From Sphingobium boeckii (GTDB taxonomy: Bacteria > Pseudomonadota > Alphaproteobacteria > Sphingomonadales > Sphingomonadaceae), in assembly GCF_014199215.1 (NCBI RefSeq), contig NZ_JACIJC010000005.1, forward strand, positions 186,001 through 250,000: 64,000 nucleotides of DNA. Reading direction: 5' to 3'. This document shows, piece by piece, positions 27,936-36,482 of this stretch. The first letter of the stretch is position 1, and the number at the start of each line of letters is the position of its first letter. The notes under the pieces were generated by a model. That model worked only from the letters and a program-made list of their open reading frames with translations. It was not told the DNA's origin and did not search any database. The position numbers and the translations under genes are program-made.

Positions 27936-28380
27936 TTCAGCCCCATGCGACCCTTATCCTGAGCATGTCGAAGCACATCGCCGTCTCTCTTCATATTGGA
28001 AGAGAGGGAAAAGCCTTCGACAGGCTCAGCCGGAGCGGTGGGGCGGAGCGATCATTTGTTTGCTGCTCGCCGCCTGCGGGGCGGGCGGCGGTGATCCGAC
28101 GGCGAAGGCGGAGGATCTGATCGCCTGCATGGTGGACGGCGCAACCGTGTTCGCGCGGGTCTGCGCCCTGGAGCGCAGCATCTCGGATGCGGGCGCGTTG
28201 ATGCTGGTGGTTCGCCATCCATCGGGCGCGTTTCGCCGGATGACGGTGCCGAAGGACGGCCGCGGTGTGAGTGCCGCGGATGGCGCAGCGCCGGCGGAGA
28301 TTACGCCGGTGGACGATCAATGGGTCGATGTGACGCTGGCGGGGGACCGATACCGGTTGCCCGTCGCGATGAAGCCATGA
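27916..28380 (+). CDS. Lipoprotein-like ORF with unresolved start
   Basis: The reliable part is from about 28051: a hydrophobic run and lipobox ([11 protein letters not shown], Cys codon at 28075), then ~100 residues with no recognised fold ([20 protein letters not shown]). No ATG or GTG lies just before the signal. Choices are ATG 27916 inside ilvD (which would read through a palindromic repeat), TTG 28060 (11 nt past GGAG), or ATT 28054 (5 nt past GGAG). The stop overlaps the nnr start by 4 bp (ATGA), so the ORF is probably translated. A repeat may have displaced the original start. Confidence 0.55.
   Translation: MSTRISDSAPCDPYPEHVEAHRRLSSYWKRGKSLRQAQPERWGGAIICLLLAACGAGGGDPTAKAEDLIACMVDGATVFARVCALERSISDAGALMLVVRHPSGAFRRMTVPKDGRGVSAADGAAPAEITPVDDQWVDVTLAGDRYRLPVAMKP
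27959..28029. repeat. Palindromic repeat, CTGAGC/TGTCGAAG class
   Basis: CTGAGCATGTCGAAG (27959-27973) and CTTCGACAGGCTCAG (28015-28029) are inverted copies with one mismatch, enclosing an inner hairpin (TCTCTTC/GAAGAGA). The same core sequence appears as a half-site at 62354-62364. It sits between ilvD and the lipoprotein-like coding region. Confidence 0.75.
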
Positions 28381-29762
28381 GCCGCGGCCGCGCGATCCTG
28401 ACAGCCGCCGCCATGCGCGCGGCGGAAGACCGTGCAATCGCGCGCGGTGCATCCGTGGAAAGCCTGATGGCGCGCGCCGGAAAGGCGGTGGCCGAAGCGG
28501 CATGGCGCTTCGGCGGCGGACGTCCCGTGCTCATTCTGTGCGGCCCCGGCAACAATGGCGGCGATGGCTATGTCGCCGCGCGGGTTCTGAAAGCATTGGG
28601 GGCGAATGTGCGGGTGGCTGCGCCGTGCGATCCGCAATCGGAGGCGGCGATCCAGGCGCGGCGGGGCTGGGACGGGCCGGTCGAGCCGCTGACCGACACC
28701 ACACCTGCGCCCATGCTGGTCGATGCGCTGTTCGGCACCGGACTGTCCCGGCCGCTGCAACCGGACGTGGCGGACGCCCTCATGCGCCTGGTGTCGCGCG
28801 CGCATCTTGCGTTGGCGGTGGATCTGCCGAGTGGTCTGGCGACGGACACCGGAGCCTTGCTGGCACCCGTGCCTCATTTTTCGCTGACGCTGGCGCTGGG
28901 TGCGCTCAAACCCGTGCATCTGCTGCAGCCCGCCGCGCATCTGTGCGGCGCGGTGCGCGTGGCTGATATCGGGATCGCCACGGAGAGTCTGATCACCGAA
29001 CTGGCGCGGCCACACCTTGCCGCGCCGGGACCGGCGGATCACAAATACAGCCGCGGTTTCGTGGCCGTGGTCGGCGGCGGAATGCCCGGCGCGGCGCGTC
29101 TGTCGGCCACAGCGGCGCTGAGAGCGGGATCGGGCATGGTGAAGCTGCTGGGCGGCCAGGGTGGACCCGATGCGCTCGTGTGCCGCCCAATCGAGGAACT
29201 CGCCGCCACCCTGGCGGACAAGCGCCTGAATGCGGTGGTGATCGGGCCGGGCTTGTCTCCCGATGCTGCCGGCCGGAGCCTGCTGGACCAGGTGATGGCT
29301 GGCCGTGCCCCCGCGGTGATGGATGCAGGCGCTTTGCGGCTGATCGGGGATATGGGTGCAGAGGCATTGAAGGGGCTGCCCGCCATGGCGATCCTCACCC
29401 CGCATGATGGAGAATTCGAATCGCTCTTTGGCAAAGGGCAGGGGAGCAAGATCGATCGCGCTGGCCAGGCCGCCGCGGCCTCGGGCGCGGTGATCGTCTT
29501 CAAAGGCGCGGATACAGTGATCGCGTCGCCCGATGGCCAGATTGCCGTTGCGCCTGATGCCTCGGCCTGGCTCTCGACCGGCGGCACGGGCGATGTGCTC
29601 GCGGGAATCGTCGCCGCGATGCGCGCGCGGGGGCTTGATGCGTTCGATGCGGCCTGCGCCGGCGTATGGCTCCATGGGGATGCCGCACGCCGCGCCGGGC
29701 CTGCCTTTGTCGCGGATGACCTTGCCAATCACCTCCCGGCCGCTATTGCCGCCTGCCTGTGA
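28377..29762 (+). CDS. nnr: Bifunctional NAD(P)H-hydrate epimerase/dehydratase
   Basis: A 461-residue metabolite-repair enzyme. The N-terminal YjeF_N domain (GPGNNGGDGYVAARVL) epimerises damaged NAD(P)HX, and the C-terminal ribokinase-like YjeF_C domain (YSRGFVAVVGGGMPGAARLS; STGGTGDVLAGIVAAM) dehydrates it back to NAD(P)H. ATG 28377 overlaps the preceding stop (ATGA), and its own stop overlaps the next start (GTGA), so three genes form a coupled unit. Confidence 0.95.
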   Translation: MSRGRAILTAAAMRAAEDRAIARGASVESLMARAGKAVAEAAWRFGGGRPVLILCGPGNNGGDGYVAARVLKALGANVRVAAPCDPQSEAAIQARRGWDGPVEPLTDTTPAPMLVDALFGTGLSRPLQPDVADALMRLVSRAHLALAVDLPSGLATDTGALLAPVPHFSLTLALGALKPVHLLQPAAHLCGAVRVADIGIATESLITELARPHLAAPGPADHKYSRGFVAVVGGGMPGAARLSATAALRAGSGMVKLLGGQGGPDALVCRPIEELAATLADKRLNAVVIGPGLSPDAAGRSLLDQVMAGRAPAVMDAGALRLIGDMGAEALKGLPAMAILTPHDGEFESLFGKGQGSKIDRAGQAAAASGAVIVFKGADTVIASPDGQIAVAPDASAWLSTGGTGDVLAGIVAAMRARGLDAFDAACAGVWLHGDAARRAGPAFVADDLANHLPAAIAACL

Positions 29763-30973
29763 CTGAAACTGCTGAGATCATCCGCATCGCCGCGCGCGGC
29801 GACGGCGTTACCGCCGACGGCCGCCATGTGCCCTTCGCCAGCGTGGGTGACGTCGTGACGTCAGAGGGCGTGATCCTGCCCGGTCTGCGCCATGCCGCGC
29901 CCGCCTGCCCGCATTTCGGGGATTGCGGTGGATGCCAGCTCCAGCATCTCGATGACGAGAGCTATAAGGATTTCGTGCGGGACCGGATCATCACCGGCCT
30001 GGGCGCGCAGGGCATCGCGCCGCCGCCTTTCGCCCCCGTGCATCTCTCGCCCCCGCGCACTCGCCGCCGCGCCAGCCTGAAGGCAGAGCGGCGCGGCAAG
30101 AAAGTAACGATCGGGTTCAATGCCGGGAGCAGCCACCGGATCGTGGACATGGTGGATTGTGCGATTCTCCATCCCGCGCTGTTCGCGATGATTGCCCCGC
30201 TGCGGCGGCTGCTCTCCACCACGCTCCCCGAAAAGCGCGTGGCGAACATCACGATGACGCTGGCGGATCAGGGCGTGGACATGGTGATCGACGGGATCAA
30301 GGCCGATACGCTGGCCGCCGCCGAAGGCCTGTCGGACTTTGCCGATGCGCAAAAGATCGCGCGCCTGTCGATCGACGACGGGTTCGGCCCGCAGACGCGC
30401 TGGGAGCCGGAACCGGTGACCATCACCTTTGGCGGCGTGCCGGTGCCATTGCCGCATAACAGCTTTCTCCAGGCGACGCTGGATGGCGAGGCCGCGCTGG
30501 TCGCCGCGGTGCTGGCGTCGGTCGGCGACGCGGGCGCGGTGGCGGATCTTTTCTGCGGGCTGGGCACGTTCGCGCTGGCGCTCTCCACCACGCGCAAGGT
30601 CTATGCGGCCGAAGCCGGGCGCGATTCGGGCATGGCGCTCAAGATGGCCGCCGGGCGCGCGCAAAGGCAGGTGTTTTTCGAGCATCGCGATCTCTATCGT
30701 CGTCCGCTGACGGTGGCGGAAATCAACCGCTTTGGCGCGATCGTGCTCGATCCGCCGCGCTCCGGAGCGGAGGAGCAATGCCGGGCGCTGGCGGAATCGA
30801 GCGTTCCGCACATCGCCTATGTTTCCTGCAATCCCGCCACTTTCGCGCGCGATGCGAAGATATTGGTGGAAGGTGGCTATCGGATCGAGATGATCAGCCC
30901 TGTGGGCCAGTTTCGCTGGTCGACGCATGTGGAACTGGCGGCAGCTTTTGTGAAGCAAGATTTTCAAAATTGA
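29759..30973 (+). CDS. RlmD/TrmA-type RNA (uracil-5) methyltransferase
   Basis: A 404-residue SAM-dependent RNA methyltransferase. The N-terminal Fe-S motif CPHFGDCGGCQLQH is of the RlmD type; the catalytic domain has LFCGLGTFALAL, the DPPRSGAEEQC loop and the nucleophile in YVSCNPATFARD. There is no full TRAM domain. RlmD methylates U1939 of 23S rRNA, but alphaproteobacterial relatives are called RlmCD/RlmD-like, so the target is not certain. GTG 29759 overlaps the nnr stop by 4 bp. Confidence 0.9.
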   Translation: MTETAEIIRIAARGDGVTADGRHVPFASVGDVVTSEGVILPGLRHAAPACPHFGDCGGCQLQHLDDESYKDFVRDRIITGLGAQGIAPPPFAPVHLSPPRTRRRASLKAERRGKKVTIGFNAGSSHRIVDMVDCAILHPALFAMIAPLRRLLSTTLPEKRVANITMTLADQGVDMVIDGIKADTLAAAEGLSDFADAQKIARLSIDDGFGPQTRWEPEPVTITFGGVPVPLPHNSFLQATLDGEAALVAAVLASVGDAGAVADLFCGLGTFALALSTTRKVYAAEAGRDSGMALKMAAGRAQRQVFFEHRDLYRRPLTVAEINRFGAIVLDPPRSGAEEQCRALAESSVPHIAYVSCNPATFARDAKILVEGGYRIEMISPVGQFRWSTHVELAAAFVKQDFQN

Positions 30974-30974
30974 A

Positions 30975-31048
30975 CCGTTTGTCCCGAGCGTAGTCGAGGG
31001 ACGCAGGTGCAAGTGACCACGTCTCTCGACTACGCTCGGGACAAACGG
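30975..31048. repeat. 74-bp palindromic repeat, TTTGTCCCGAGCG class, copy 1
   Basis: The ends CCGTTTGTCCCGAGCGTAGT and ACTACGCTCGGGACAAACGG are exact reverse complements. The element lies between convergent genes. A second 74-bp copy is at 61616-61689 and a diverged copy lies inside a coding sequence at 38772-38865. Confidence 0.9.
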
Positions 31049-31072
31049 GGCGAGGGTTTGGCCTGTTTTCGG

Positions 31073-31498
31073 TCAGAAAACCAAAATTGCCGCCCTTATA
31101 ACCAGCGCGACAAGTACGAGGCTTGCAAGAAGGAATATCCCGAAGCGGATCGTCACCTTGTTCACCATCGCTTGAACCAAGCTGTGGACCACGCGCAAAC
31201 CGACATAAACCCAGGCGAGCTGAAGGTTCAGGCCGTCGCCCGCGCCCAGCAAGGCTAGGCTGAGCGCCACGGCGTAGAAAACCGTGGGCTGCTCCATCAA
31301 ATGATTGTAATTATGCGCCTTCCACTGGACCGTGGCGGGCAGCATCTCATCGAGCTGCTTGCCGGTATTGCCCACCAATTTGTCGGGATCGACCTTGGCC
31401 CTTTGCATCGCGGGAATGCGTGTGGCGTACATCCATAGCCACATCACCATCGTCCAGGCCGTGAGCGCGATCACGGGCGCGAGTATCTGCGTGCTCAT
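31073..31498 (-). CDS. MAPEG family membrane protein
   Basis: A 141-residue protein with four hydrophobic helices (near 7-27, 68-86, 90-110 and 120-140) and the MAPEG-type motif HNYNHLMEQPTVFYAVAL. MAPEG proteins include microsomal glutathione S-transferase-like enzymes; the bacterial members are mostly uncharacterised. Start ATG 31498 is directly downstream of the terminator-like hairpin of the polyamine operon on the same strand. Confidence 0.86.
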   Translation of the reverse strand: MSTQILAPVIALTAWTMVMWLWMYATRIPAMQRAKVDPDKLVGNTGKQLDEMLPATVQWKAHNYNHLMEQPTVFYAVALSLALLGAGDGLNLQLAWVYVGLRVVHSLVQAMVNKVTIRFGIFLLASLVLVALVIRAAILVF

Positions 31499-31501
31499 CA
31501 G

Positions 31502-31537
31502 AAAACACCCTCTCCCTTGTTTTCAAGGAAGAGGGTG
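31502..31537 (-). terminator. Terminator of the polyamine operon
   Basis: CACCCTCT and AGAGGGTG, then CCTT and AAGG, form a nearly perfect stem with one mismatch; on the minus strand it is followed by TTTT. It lies between the ornithine decarboxylase stop and the MAPEG start. Confidence 0.65.
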
Positions 31538-31567
31538 CTTCAGTTCGTTTCGAAGGTCAAATGCGCG

Positions 31568-32770
31568 TTACAGCCGCTTGATGGACACCACGGTGCCGGG
31601 CTTGCGCACGGGGTCTTCGCTCTCGTCCATATAGAGGCTCGCCATGGGCTCATCCTCGGCTTCCACGGTCTCGACATCGCCGAAACCGTTAAAGGCCGTG
31701 CGCATGGCGCAGCCATAGGCACCCAGCATCCCGATCTCGATATAGTCGCCCGCCTTGGTGTCGCCAGGCAGCATGAACGGACCCGCCATATGATCCATAT
31801 CGTCGCAAGTGGGGCCATAGAAGCTGAACGGCATGTCGCGCGTGTTGCTTTCCGGTTCGCGCAGCAGCTTCACCGGAAAGCGCCAGCCGACATGCGCCGC
31901 ATCAAACAGTGCGCCATAGGCGCCATCGTTGATATACAGTTCATCGCCCCGACGGCGTTCGACACGAACCAGCAGGCTGGCATATTCAGCGCACAAAGCC
32001 CGGCCCGGCTCGCACCAGAGTTCGGCCGAATAACTGATCGGCAGGCTCTCGAACGCATCATGGATCGCCTGGAAATAGCCTTCCAATGGTGGCGGTTCCA
32101 TGCCGGGATAGACGGATGGAAAACCGCCGCCGACATCGATCAGATCCACCGTAACGGCGGCTGCAACGATCGCCGCGCGCACCTGCTCCATCGCTTCCAG
32201 ATACGCCTTGGGCGTCATCGCCTGGCTGCCGACGTGGAAGCAGATGCCCAAAGTGTCGGCCGCCTGACGCGTGGCCATCAGCAATTCCGCCGAATCGCGC
32301 GCATCAGCGCCGAATTTTGCGGCGAGGCTGAGCTTGGAGTGATCTGAGGAGACACGCAGACGCACTGCCAGCGTAAGATCGCTGGCGTGGCGGGTGGCGC
32401 GCTGGATCTTTTCCAGTTCCTCGATCGTATCGAGCGAGAAGGTCTTTACGCCATGATTGAAATAGGCCTCGCGGATCGCTTCCTCGGCTTTCACCGGGTG
32501 CATGAAGCAAAGCTCGGCTTCAGGCAGGATCTTCGAAACCAGTCTCACTTCCGCGATCGACGCCACGTCGAAATGCGTGATGCCGCTATCCCAGAGAATC
32601 TGGAGCAGATCGGGCGACGGATTCGCCTTCACCGCATAAAGCGACCGGCCCGGAAACTTCTCCACGAAGAAGCGGGCGGCGCGCTGTGCAGCGTGCGGAC
32701 GAATGAGCGTGACCGGTTGAACCGGACGAAGGGCGGCAGCTAGCCCCAGCGCGCTATGATGCTTGTGCAA
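31568..32770 (-). CDS. Ornithine decarboxylase, eukaryotic-type fold (type III PLP)
   Basis: A 400-residue alanine-racemase-fold decarboxylase. The PLP lysine is in SLYAVKANPSPDLL, followed by the Gly-rich DVGGGFPSVYPG, the phosphate motif CEPGRALCAE and the substrate-site FYGPTCDDMDHM. These fit ornithine (or ornithine/lysine) decarboxylases that make putrescine. It starts with TTG 32770, supported by GGAGG 9 nt upstream; no ATG is available nearby. It is the last gene of a polyamine operon. Confidence 0.93.
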   Translation of the reverse strand: MHKHHSALGLAAALRPVQPVTLIRPHAAQRAARFFVEKFPGRSLYAVKANPSPDLLQILWDSGITHFDVASIAEVRLVSKILPEAELCFMHPVKAEEAIREAYFNHGVKTFSLDTIEELEKIQRATRHASDLTLAVRLRVSSDHSKLSLAAKFGADARDSAELLMATRQAADTLGICFHVGSQAMTPKAYLEAMEQVRAAIVAAAVTVDLIDVGGGFPSVYPGMEPPPLEGYFQAIHDAFESLPISYSAELWCEPGRALCAEYASLLVRVERRRGDELYINDGAYGALFDAAHVGWRFPVKLLREPESNTRDMPFSFYGPTCDDMDHMAGPFMLPGDTKAGDYIEIGMLGAYGCAMRTAFNGFGDVETVEAEDEPMASLYMDESEDPVRKPGTVVSIKRL

Positions 32771-32942
32771 CTCAAGGGACCTCCAGTGTAGTCAACGAAA
32801 AGCTGCCTTGCGGTGGAAGTCCCATGGGGCAGCGGGGAAGCGCGATATATGAGGAGGGGGTCCCGGTGTAAAGTGGGTTTGCACATGCAAATCTCGCAAT
32901 ATGTCATTTGCATGACACATGCGCGGGCCATAGCGCCTCGTT

Positions 32943-34115
32943 TCAGGACAAACGGTCTCGAAAATCCTCATAGCCGAATGATTTGATGAGCTTGAGCGAA
33001 TCGGTCTCGCTGTTCCACAAAGCGATCGCGGGCAGGGGGACGCCGTTGAACGTGTTGGTCTTCACCATGGAATAATGACCCTGATCGAGAAAGGCGATGC
33101 GGGTGCCGGGCGGGGGCGTGTCGGTGAAGGTATAATCCCCGATGATGTCGCCCGCGAGGCAGGACGGGCCGCCCAGTCGCATCGTGACGCCGGCGTCCGC
33201 CTCGCCCAGCAACGCGGGACGATAGGGTGCCTCGATCACATCGGGCATGTGGCAGGTGGCGGAAATGTCGGTGATCCCGACCGGCAACGTGTTTTCGAAC
33301 GTGTCGAGGATTTCGCCCACCAATATGCCCGCGTCGAGCGCCACCGCTTCGCCGGGTTCGAGATAGAGATCGAGACCCGTTTCGTCTCTGACCTGTTGGA
33401 GATAGGTGATCAGATCCTCGCGCTGATAATCGGCGCGGGTGATATGATGTCCTCCCCCAAAATTCAACCATTTCACTTGTTTGAAATGCGGACTTAACAA
33501 AGGTTTCAAGCTGTCCCAAGTGCGGCGGAGCGGTTCGAAATCCTGTTCGCACAAGGAATGGAAATGCAGACCGCTGACGCCCTCCAGATGCGCGGGGCGC
33601 AGTTGCGAGACCGGAAAGCCAAGCCGTGATCCGGGCTGGCAGGGGTCATATTTGGGGACTTCACCTTCGCTATGCTCGGGGTTCAGGCGCAGCCCGATGT
33701 CGAACACCGCCCCTGCCGCGCGCGCCGCGGCAATCTCGGGTGCGAAACGCGAATGCTGGGCGGGAGAATTGAAGATGACGTGATCGGAAAGGCGGAAGAT
33801 TTCCGGCAAATCCTCGGCCTTATAGGCGGCGCAATAGGTTTCGACCTCGCCGTAGTAATGTTCTCGGCCCAGTTTGGCCTCCCACAGGCCCGAGGCGCAG
33901 ACGCCGTCGAGATATTCGCCCACGACATCGCCCAGGGACCACATGGAGAAGGCCTTGAGCGCGAGCAGCACCTTCACCCCCGAACGATCGCCCACCTCTT
34001 TCAGGATGGCGAGATTGCGCCGGATTGCAGCTTCGTCGACGACGAAACAGGGCGAAGGGACGCGGGTAAGATCGAAGCGCGCGAACGCGCCGGGATCACC
34101 GGCTTTGGTTTCCAT
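32943..34115 (-). CDS. nspC: Carboxynorspermidine/carboxyspermidine decarboxylase
   Basis: A 390-residue PLP decarboxylase that removes the carboxyl group from carboxy(nor)spermidine to give the triamine. The PLP lysine is in KVLLALKAFSMWS; further motifs are LNFGGGHHITRADY, YLEPGEAVALDAG and GGPSCLAGD, which fit the CANSDC family rather than DAP decarboxylase. ATG 34115 (METKAGD) has CAGGAG 8 nt upstream; the in-frame ATG at 34136 falls inside a palindromic repeat. It is separated from the dehydrogenase gene by that repeat. Confidence 0.93.
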   Translation of the reverse strand: METKAGDPGAFARFDLTRVPSPCFVVDEAAIRRNLAILKEVGDRSGVKVLLALKAFSMWSLGDVVGEYLDGVCASGLWEAKLGREHYYGEVETYCAAYKAEDLPEIFRLSDHVIFNSPAQHSRFAPEIAAARAAGAVFDIGLRLNPEHSEGEVPKYDPCQPGSRLGFPVSQLRPAHLEGVSGLHFHSLCEQDFEPLRRTWDSLKPLLSPHFKQVKWLNFGGGHHITRADYQREDLITYLQQVRDETGLDLYLEPGEAVALDAGILVGEILDTFENTLPVGITDISATCHMPDVIEAPYRPALLGEADAGVTMRLGGPSCLAGDIIGDYTFTDTPPPGTRIAFLDQGHYSMVKTNTFNGVPLPAIALWNSETDSLKLIKSFGYEDFRDRLS

Positions 34116-34130
34116 GATCAATACTCCTGC

Positions 34131-34218
34131 CGTCATTCCCGCGAAGGCGGAAATCCCGCTTTTCCGTGAAGCATCCGAAGAAAGAAGAAGAGGGATCCCC
34201 GCTTTCGCGGGGATGACG
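34131..34218. repeat. Palindromic repeat, GTCATTCCCGCGAA class
   Basis: CGTCATTCCCGCGAAGGCGG and the reverse complement of CCGCTTTCGCGGGGATGACG differ at two positions. The 88-bp element lies between two genes of the polyamine operon, only 16 bp from one start and 9 bp from the other's stop. This is a repeat sequence type seen in many proteobacteria. Confidence 0.85.
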
Positions 34219-34226
34219 GTGTGATC

Positions 34227-35432
34227 CTAGAACCCAAGCGGCCCGTCCAGTTCCTTTACCTGCCAGGGCAGGCCGTGGGTGTTGAGCATGTCCATGAAGG
34301 GGTCGGGATCGAACTGCTCCATGTTGAACACGCCCTCACCCTTCCAGGCACCGGTCAGCACCAAGGCAGCGCCGATCATCGCGGGGACGCCGGTGGTATA
34401 GCTCACCGCCTGATTGCCGGTTTCGGCATAGGCCTCCTCATGATCGCAGATTTGATAGACATAGACCGTCTTGGGCTTGCCGTTCTTTTCGCCGGTGGCG
34501 ATGTCACCGATATTGGTCTTGCCCTTGGTCGTCACGCCGAGCGACGCGGGCTCGGGCAACACGGCCTTCAGGAATTGCAGCGGGATGATCTCGCGGCCTT
34601 CGTGCATCACTGGATCAATGCGGGTCATGCCGACATTCTGCAACACTTCCAGATGCTTGAGATACGCATCTCCGAACGTCATCCAGAAGCGGATCCGCTT
34701 GATCTCGGGATAGTGTTTCGCCAGCGATTCCAGTTCCTCATGATACATGAGATACATATTCTTTGCGCCGACCTGCTCGAAATCGAACACCTGCTTGGTG
34801 GAAAGCGGCGGGCTTTCGACCCATTGGCCATTTTCATAATGACGCGCCGGCGCGGTCACTTCGCGGATGTTGATCTCCGGGTTGAAATTGGTCGCGAAAT
34901 GCTGGCCGTGATCGCCGCCGTTGCAATCGAGGATGTCGAGCGTGTCGATCCGGTCCAAATGGTGTTTTTTCAGATAGCTGGCGAACACGCTGGTCACGCC
35001 GGGATCGAAGCCCGAGCCGAGCAACGCCATCAGGCCGGCTGCCTTGAAGCGCTCCTGATAGGCCCATTGCCAGCTATATTCGAACTTGGCCTCGTCGCGC
35101 GGTTCGTAATTGGCGGTATCGAGATAATTGACGCCGGTCTTGAGGCAGGCGTCCATGATCGCCAGATCCTGATACGGCAATGCGAGATTGACGACGAGCG
35201 CAGGTTTCACGCGCGCGATCAGCGCGGCGGTCGCCTCGACATCATCGGCATCCACTTGCGCGGTGTCGATCACGACGCCGGTGCGCGCCTTGACCGATTC
35301 GGCGATGGCGTCGCATTTGGCGACGCGGCGGCTGGCGAGCGTGATGTGCGAAAAGATGTCCGAATTCATCGCCATCTTGTGCACCGCGACCGAGCCGACG
35401 CCACCCGCGCCGATAACCAGAACCTTGCTCAA
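34227..35432 (-). CDS. Carboxy(nor)spermidine dehydrogenase (saccharopine dehydrogenase family)
   Basis: A 401-residue Rossmann enzyme that condenses aspartate semialdehyde with a diamine and reduces the imine. The NAD(P) motif is VLVIGAGGVGSVAVHK at the N-terminus; later motifs are YLDTANYEPRDEA, GSGFDPGVTSVF and DCNGGDHGQHFATNFNPE, which fit carboxynorspermidine/carboxyspermidine synthase. It starts with TTG 35432 just after GGAGAGAGAG; the frame is open upstream but lacks the fold there. First gene of the operon; divergent from a dehydratase gene. Confidence 0.93.
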   Translation of the reverse strand: MSKVLVIGAGGVGSVAVHKMAMNSDIFSHITLASRRVAKCDAIAESVKARTGVVIDTAQVDADDVEATAALIARVKPALVVNLALPYQDLAIMDACLKTGVNYLDTANYEPRDEAKFEYSWQWAYQERFKAAGLMALLGSGFDPGVTSVFASYLKKHHLDRIDTLDILDCNGGDHGQHFATNFNPEINIREVTAPARHYENGQWVESPPLSTKQVFDFEQVGAKNMYLMYHEELESLAKHYPEIKRIRFWMTFGDAYLKHLEVLQNVGMTRIDPVMHEGREIIPLQFLKAVLPEPASLGVTTKGKTNIGDIATGEKNGKPKTVYVYQICDHEEAYAETGNQAVSYTTGVPAMIGAALVLTGAWKGEGVFNMEQFDPDPFMDMLNTHGLPWQVKELDGPLGF

Positions 35433-35519
35433 CTCTCTCTCCAATTGCCGGAATTCAATGGGGCTATATAGGGATCCATCATGACAGGGCAAAGTCTCGC
35501 GGTGTTCGATGGAGGTCCA

Positions 35520-36482
35520 ATGCGTAAACCGACAGCCCAGGGCGTCATCGAGGCCGCGGCAAAAGTGGCGCAGATCGTCCCGGTCACACCGCTGCTGCCA
35601 CTCGAAACGCCCGCGGGCACGATCTGGTGCAAGGCCGAATCGCTTCAGCCGATGGGCGCGTTCAAGCTGCGCGGCGCCTGGCATCGGCTGAGCGCGCTGA
35701 GCGCCGCCGAGCGCGGCGCGGGCGTAGTGGCCTTTTCATCGGGCAATCATGCGCAGGGCGTGGCCTGGGCCGCAAGCCGGCTGGGCATGGCGGCGACGAT
35801 CGTGATGCCCGCCGATGCGCCCCGCCAGAAACTCGAATCGACGCGCGCGCTGGGCGCGGAGGTCTTGCTCTATGACCGCGTGACCGAAAGCCGCGAGGCG
35901 ATTGCAGGCGCGTTGGCGGCCGAACGCGGGTCTGTGCTCGTGCCGAGCTTCGACGATCCCTGGGTGATCGAGGGGCAGGGCAGCGCGGGGACAGAGGCGG
36001 CGGCGCAGATGGCCGCACTGGCGGGCGGCGCGCCGGACCGGATCATCATACCGTGCGGGGGCGGCGGATTGGCCGCTGGGATCGCGCTGGCCTGTCCGGA
36101 TGCGGAGATTATCGTGGCCGAACCCGAAGGCTGGGATGACATGACCCGATCGCTGGAGGCCGGCGCGATCGTTCCGGTCGGCCCGAATCCGCCCAGGACC
36201 GCCTGCGATGCGCTCCAGACCCTGCGCGTGTCTCCGCTGACCTTCGACATTCTGAACGCGCGCGGCGCGACCGGCGTTGCGGTGAGCGAGGACGAGATTG
36301 CGGAAGCGATGCGCGTGGCGTTCAGCCAAATGCGGCTGGTGATCGAGCCGGGCGGCGCGGTGGCGCTGGCGGCGGTTCTCGCGGGGCGGGTGGCGCTGAC
36401 AGAGCGGACGCTGGTCATCCTGTCCGGCGGCAATGTGGATCCGGCGGATTATGTGCGAATATTGGAAGGAGGGGCGGGGTGA
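35520..36482 (+). CDS. Threonine/serine dehydratase (PLP fold type II)
   Basis: A 320-residue PLP enzyme. The lysine is in MGAFKLRGAWHRL; next are FSSGNHAQGVAWAAS, the phosphate-binding glycines CGGGGLAAGIAL and a C-terminal SGGNVDP. It lacks a C-terminal ACT domain, so it resembles catabolic or short threonine dehydratases and serine racemase-like enzymes. ATG 35520 is preceded by GGAGGT. The stop codon overlaps the start of a small membrane protein gene. Confidence 0.92.
   Translation: MRKPTAQGVIEAAAKVAQIVPVTPLLPLETPAGTIWCKAESLQPMGAFKLRGAWHRLSALSAAERGAGVVAFSSGNHAQGVAWAASRLGMAATIVMPADAPRQKLESTRALGAEVLLYDRVTESREAIAGALAAERGSVLVPSFDDPWVIEGQGSAGTEAAAQMAALAGGAPDRIIIPCGGGGLAAGIALACPDAEIIVAEPEGWDDMTRSLEAGAIVPVGPNPPRTACDALQTLRVSPLTFDILNARGATGVAVSEDEIAEAMRVAFSQMRLVIEPGGAVALAAVLAGRVALTERTLVILSGGNVDPADYVRILEGGAG

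Noticed and set aside
32740-32931. A 63-codon minus-strand ORF before the ornithine decarboxylase gene
   Set aside because: It overlaps the real TTG start and ribosome-binding site of that gene in another frame and has no protein character.
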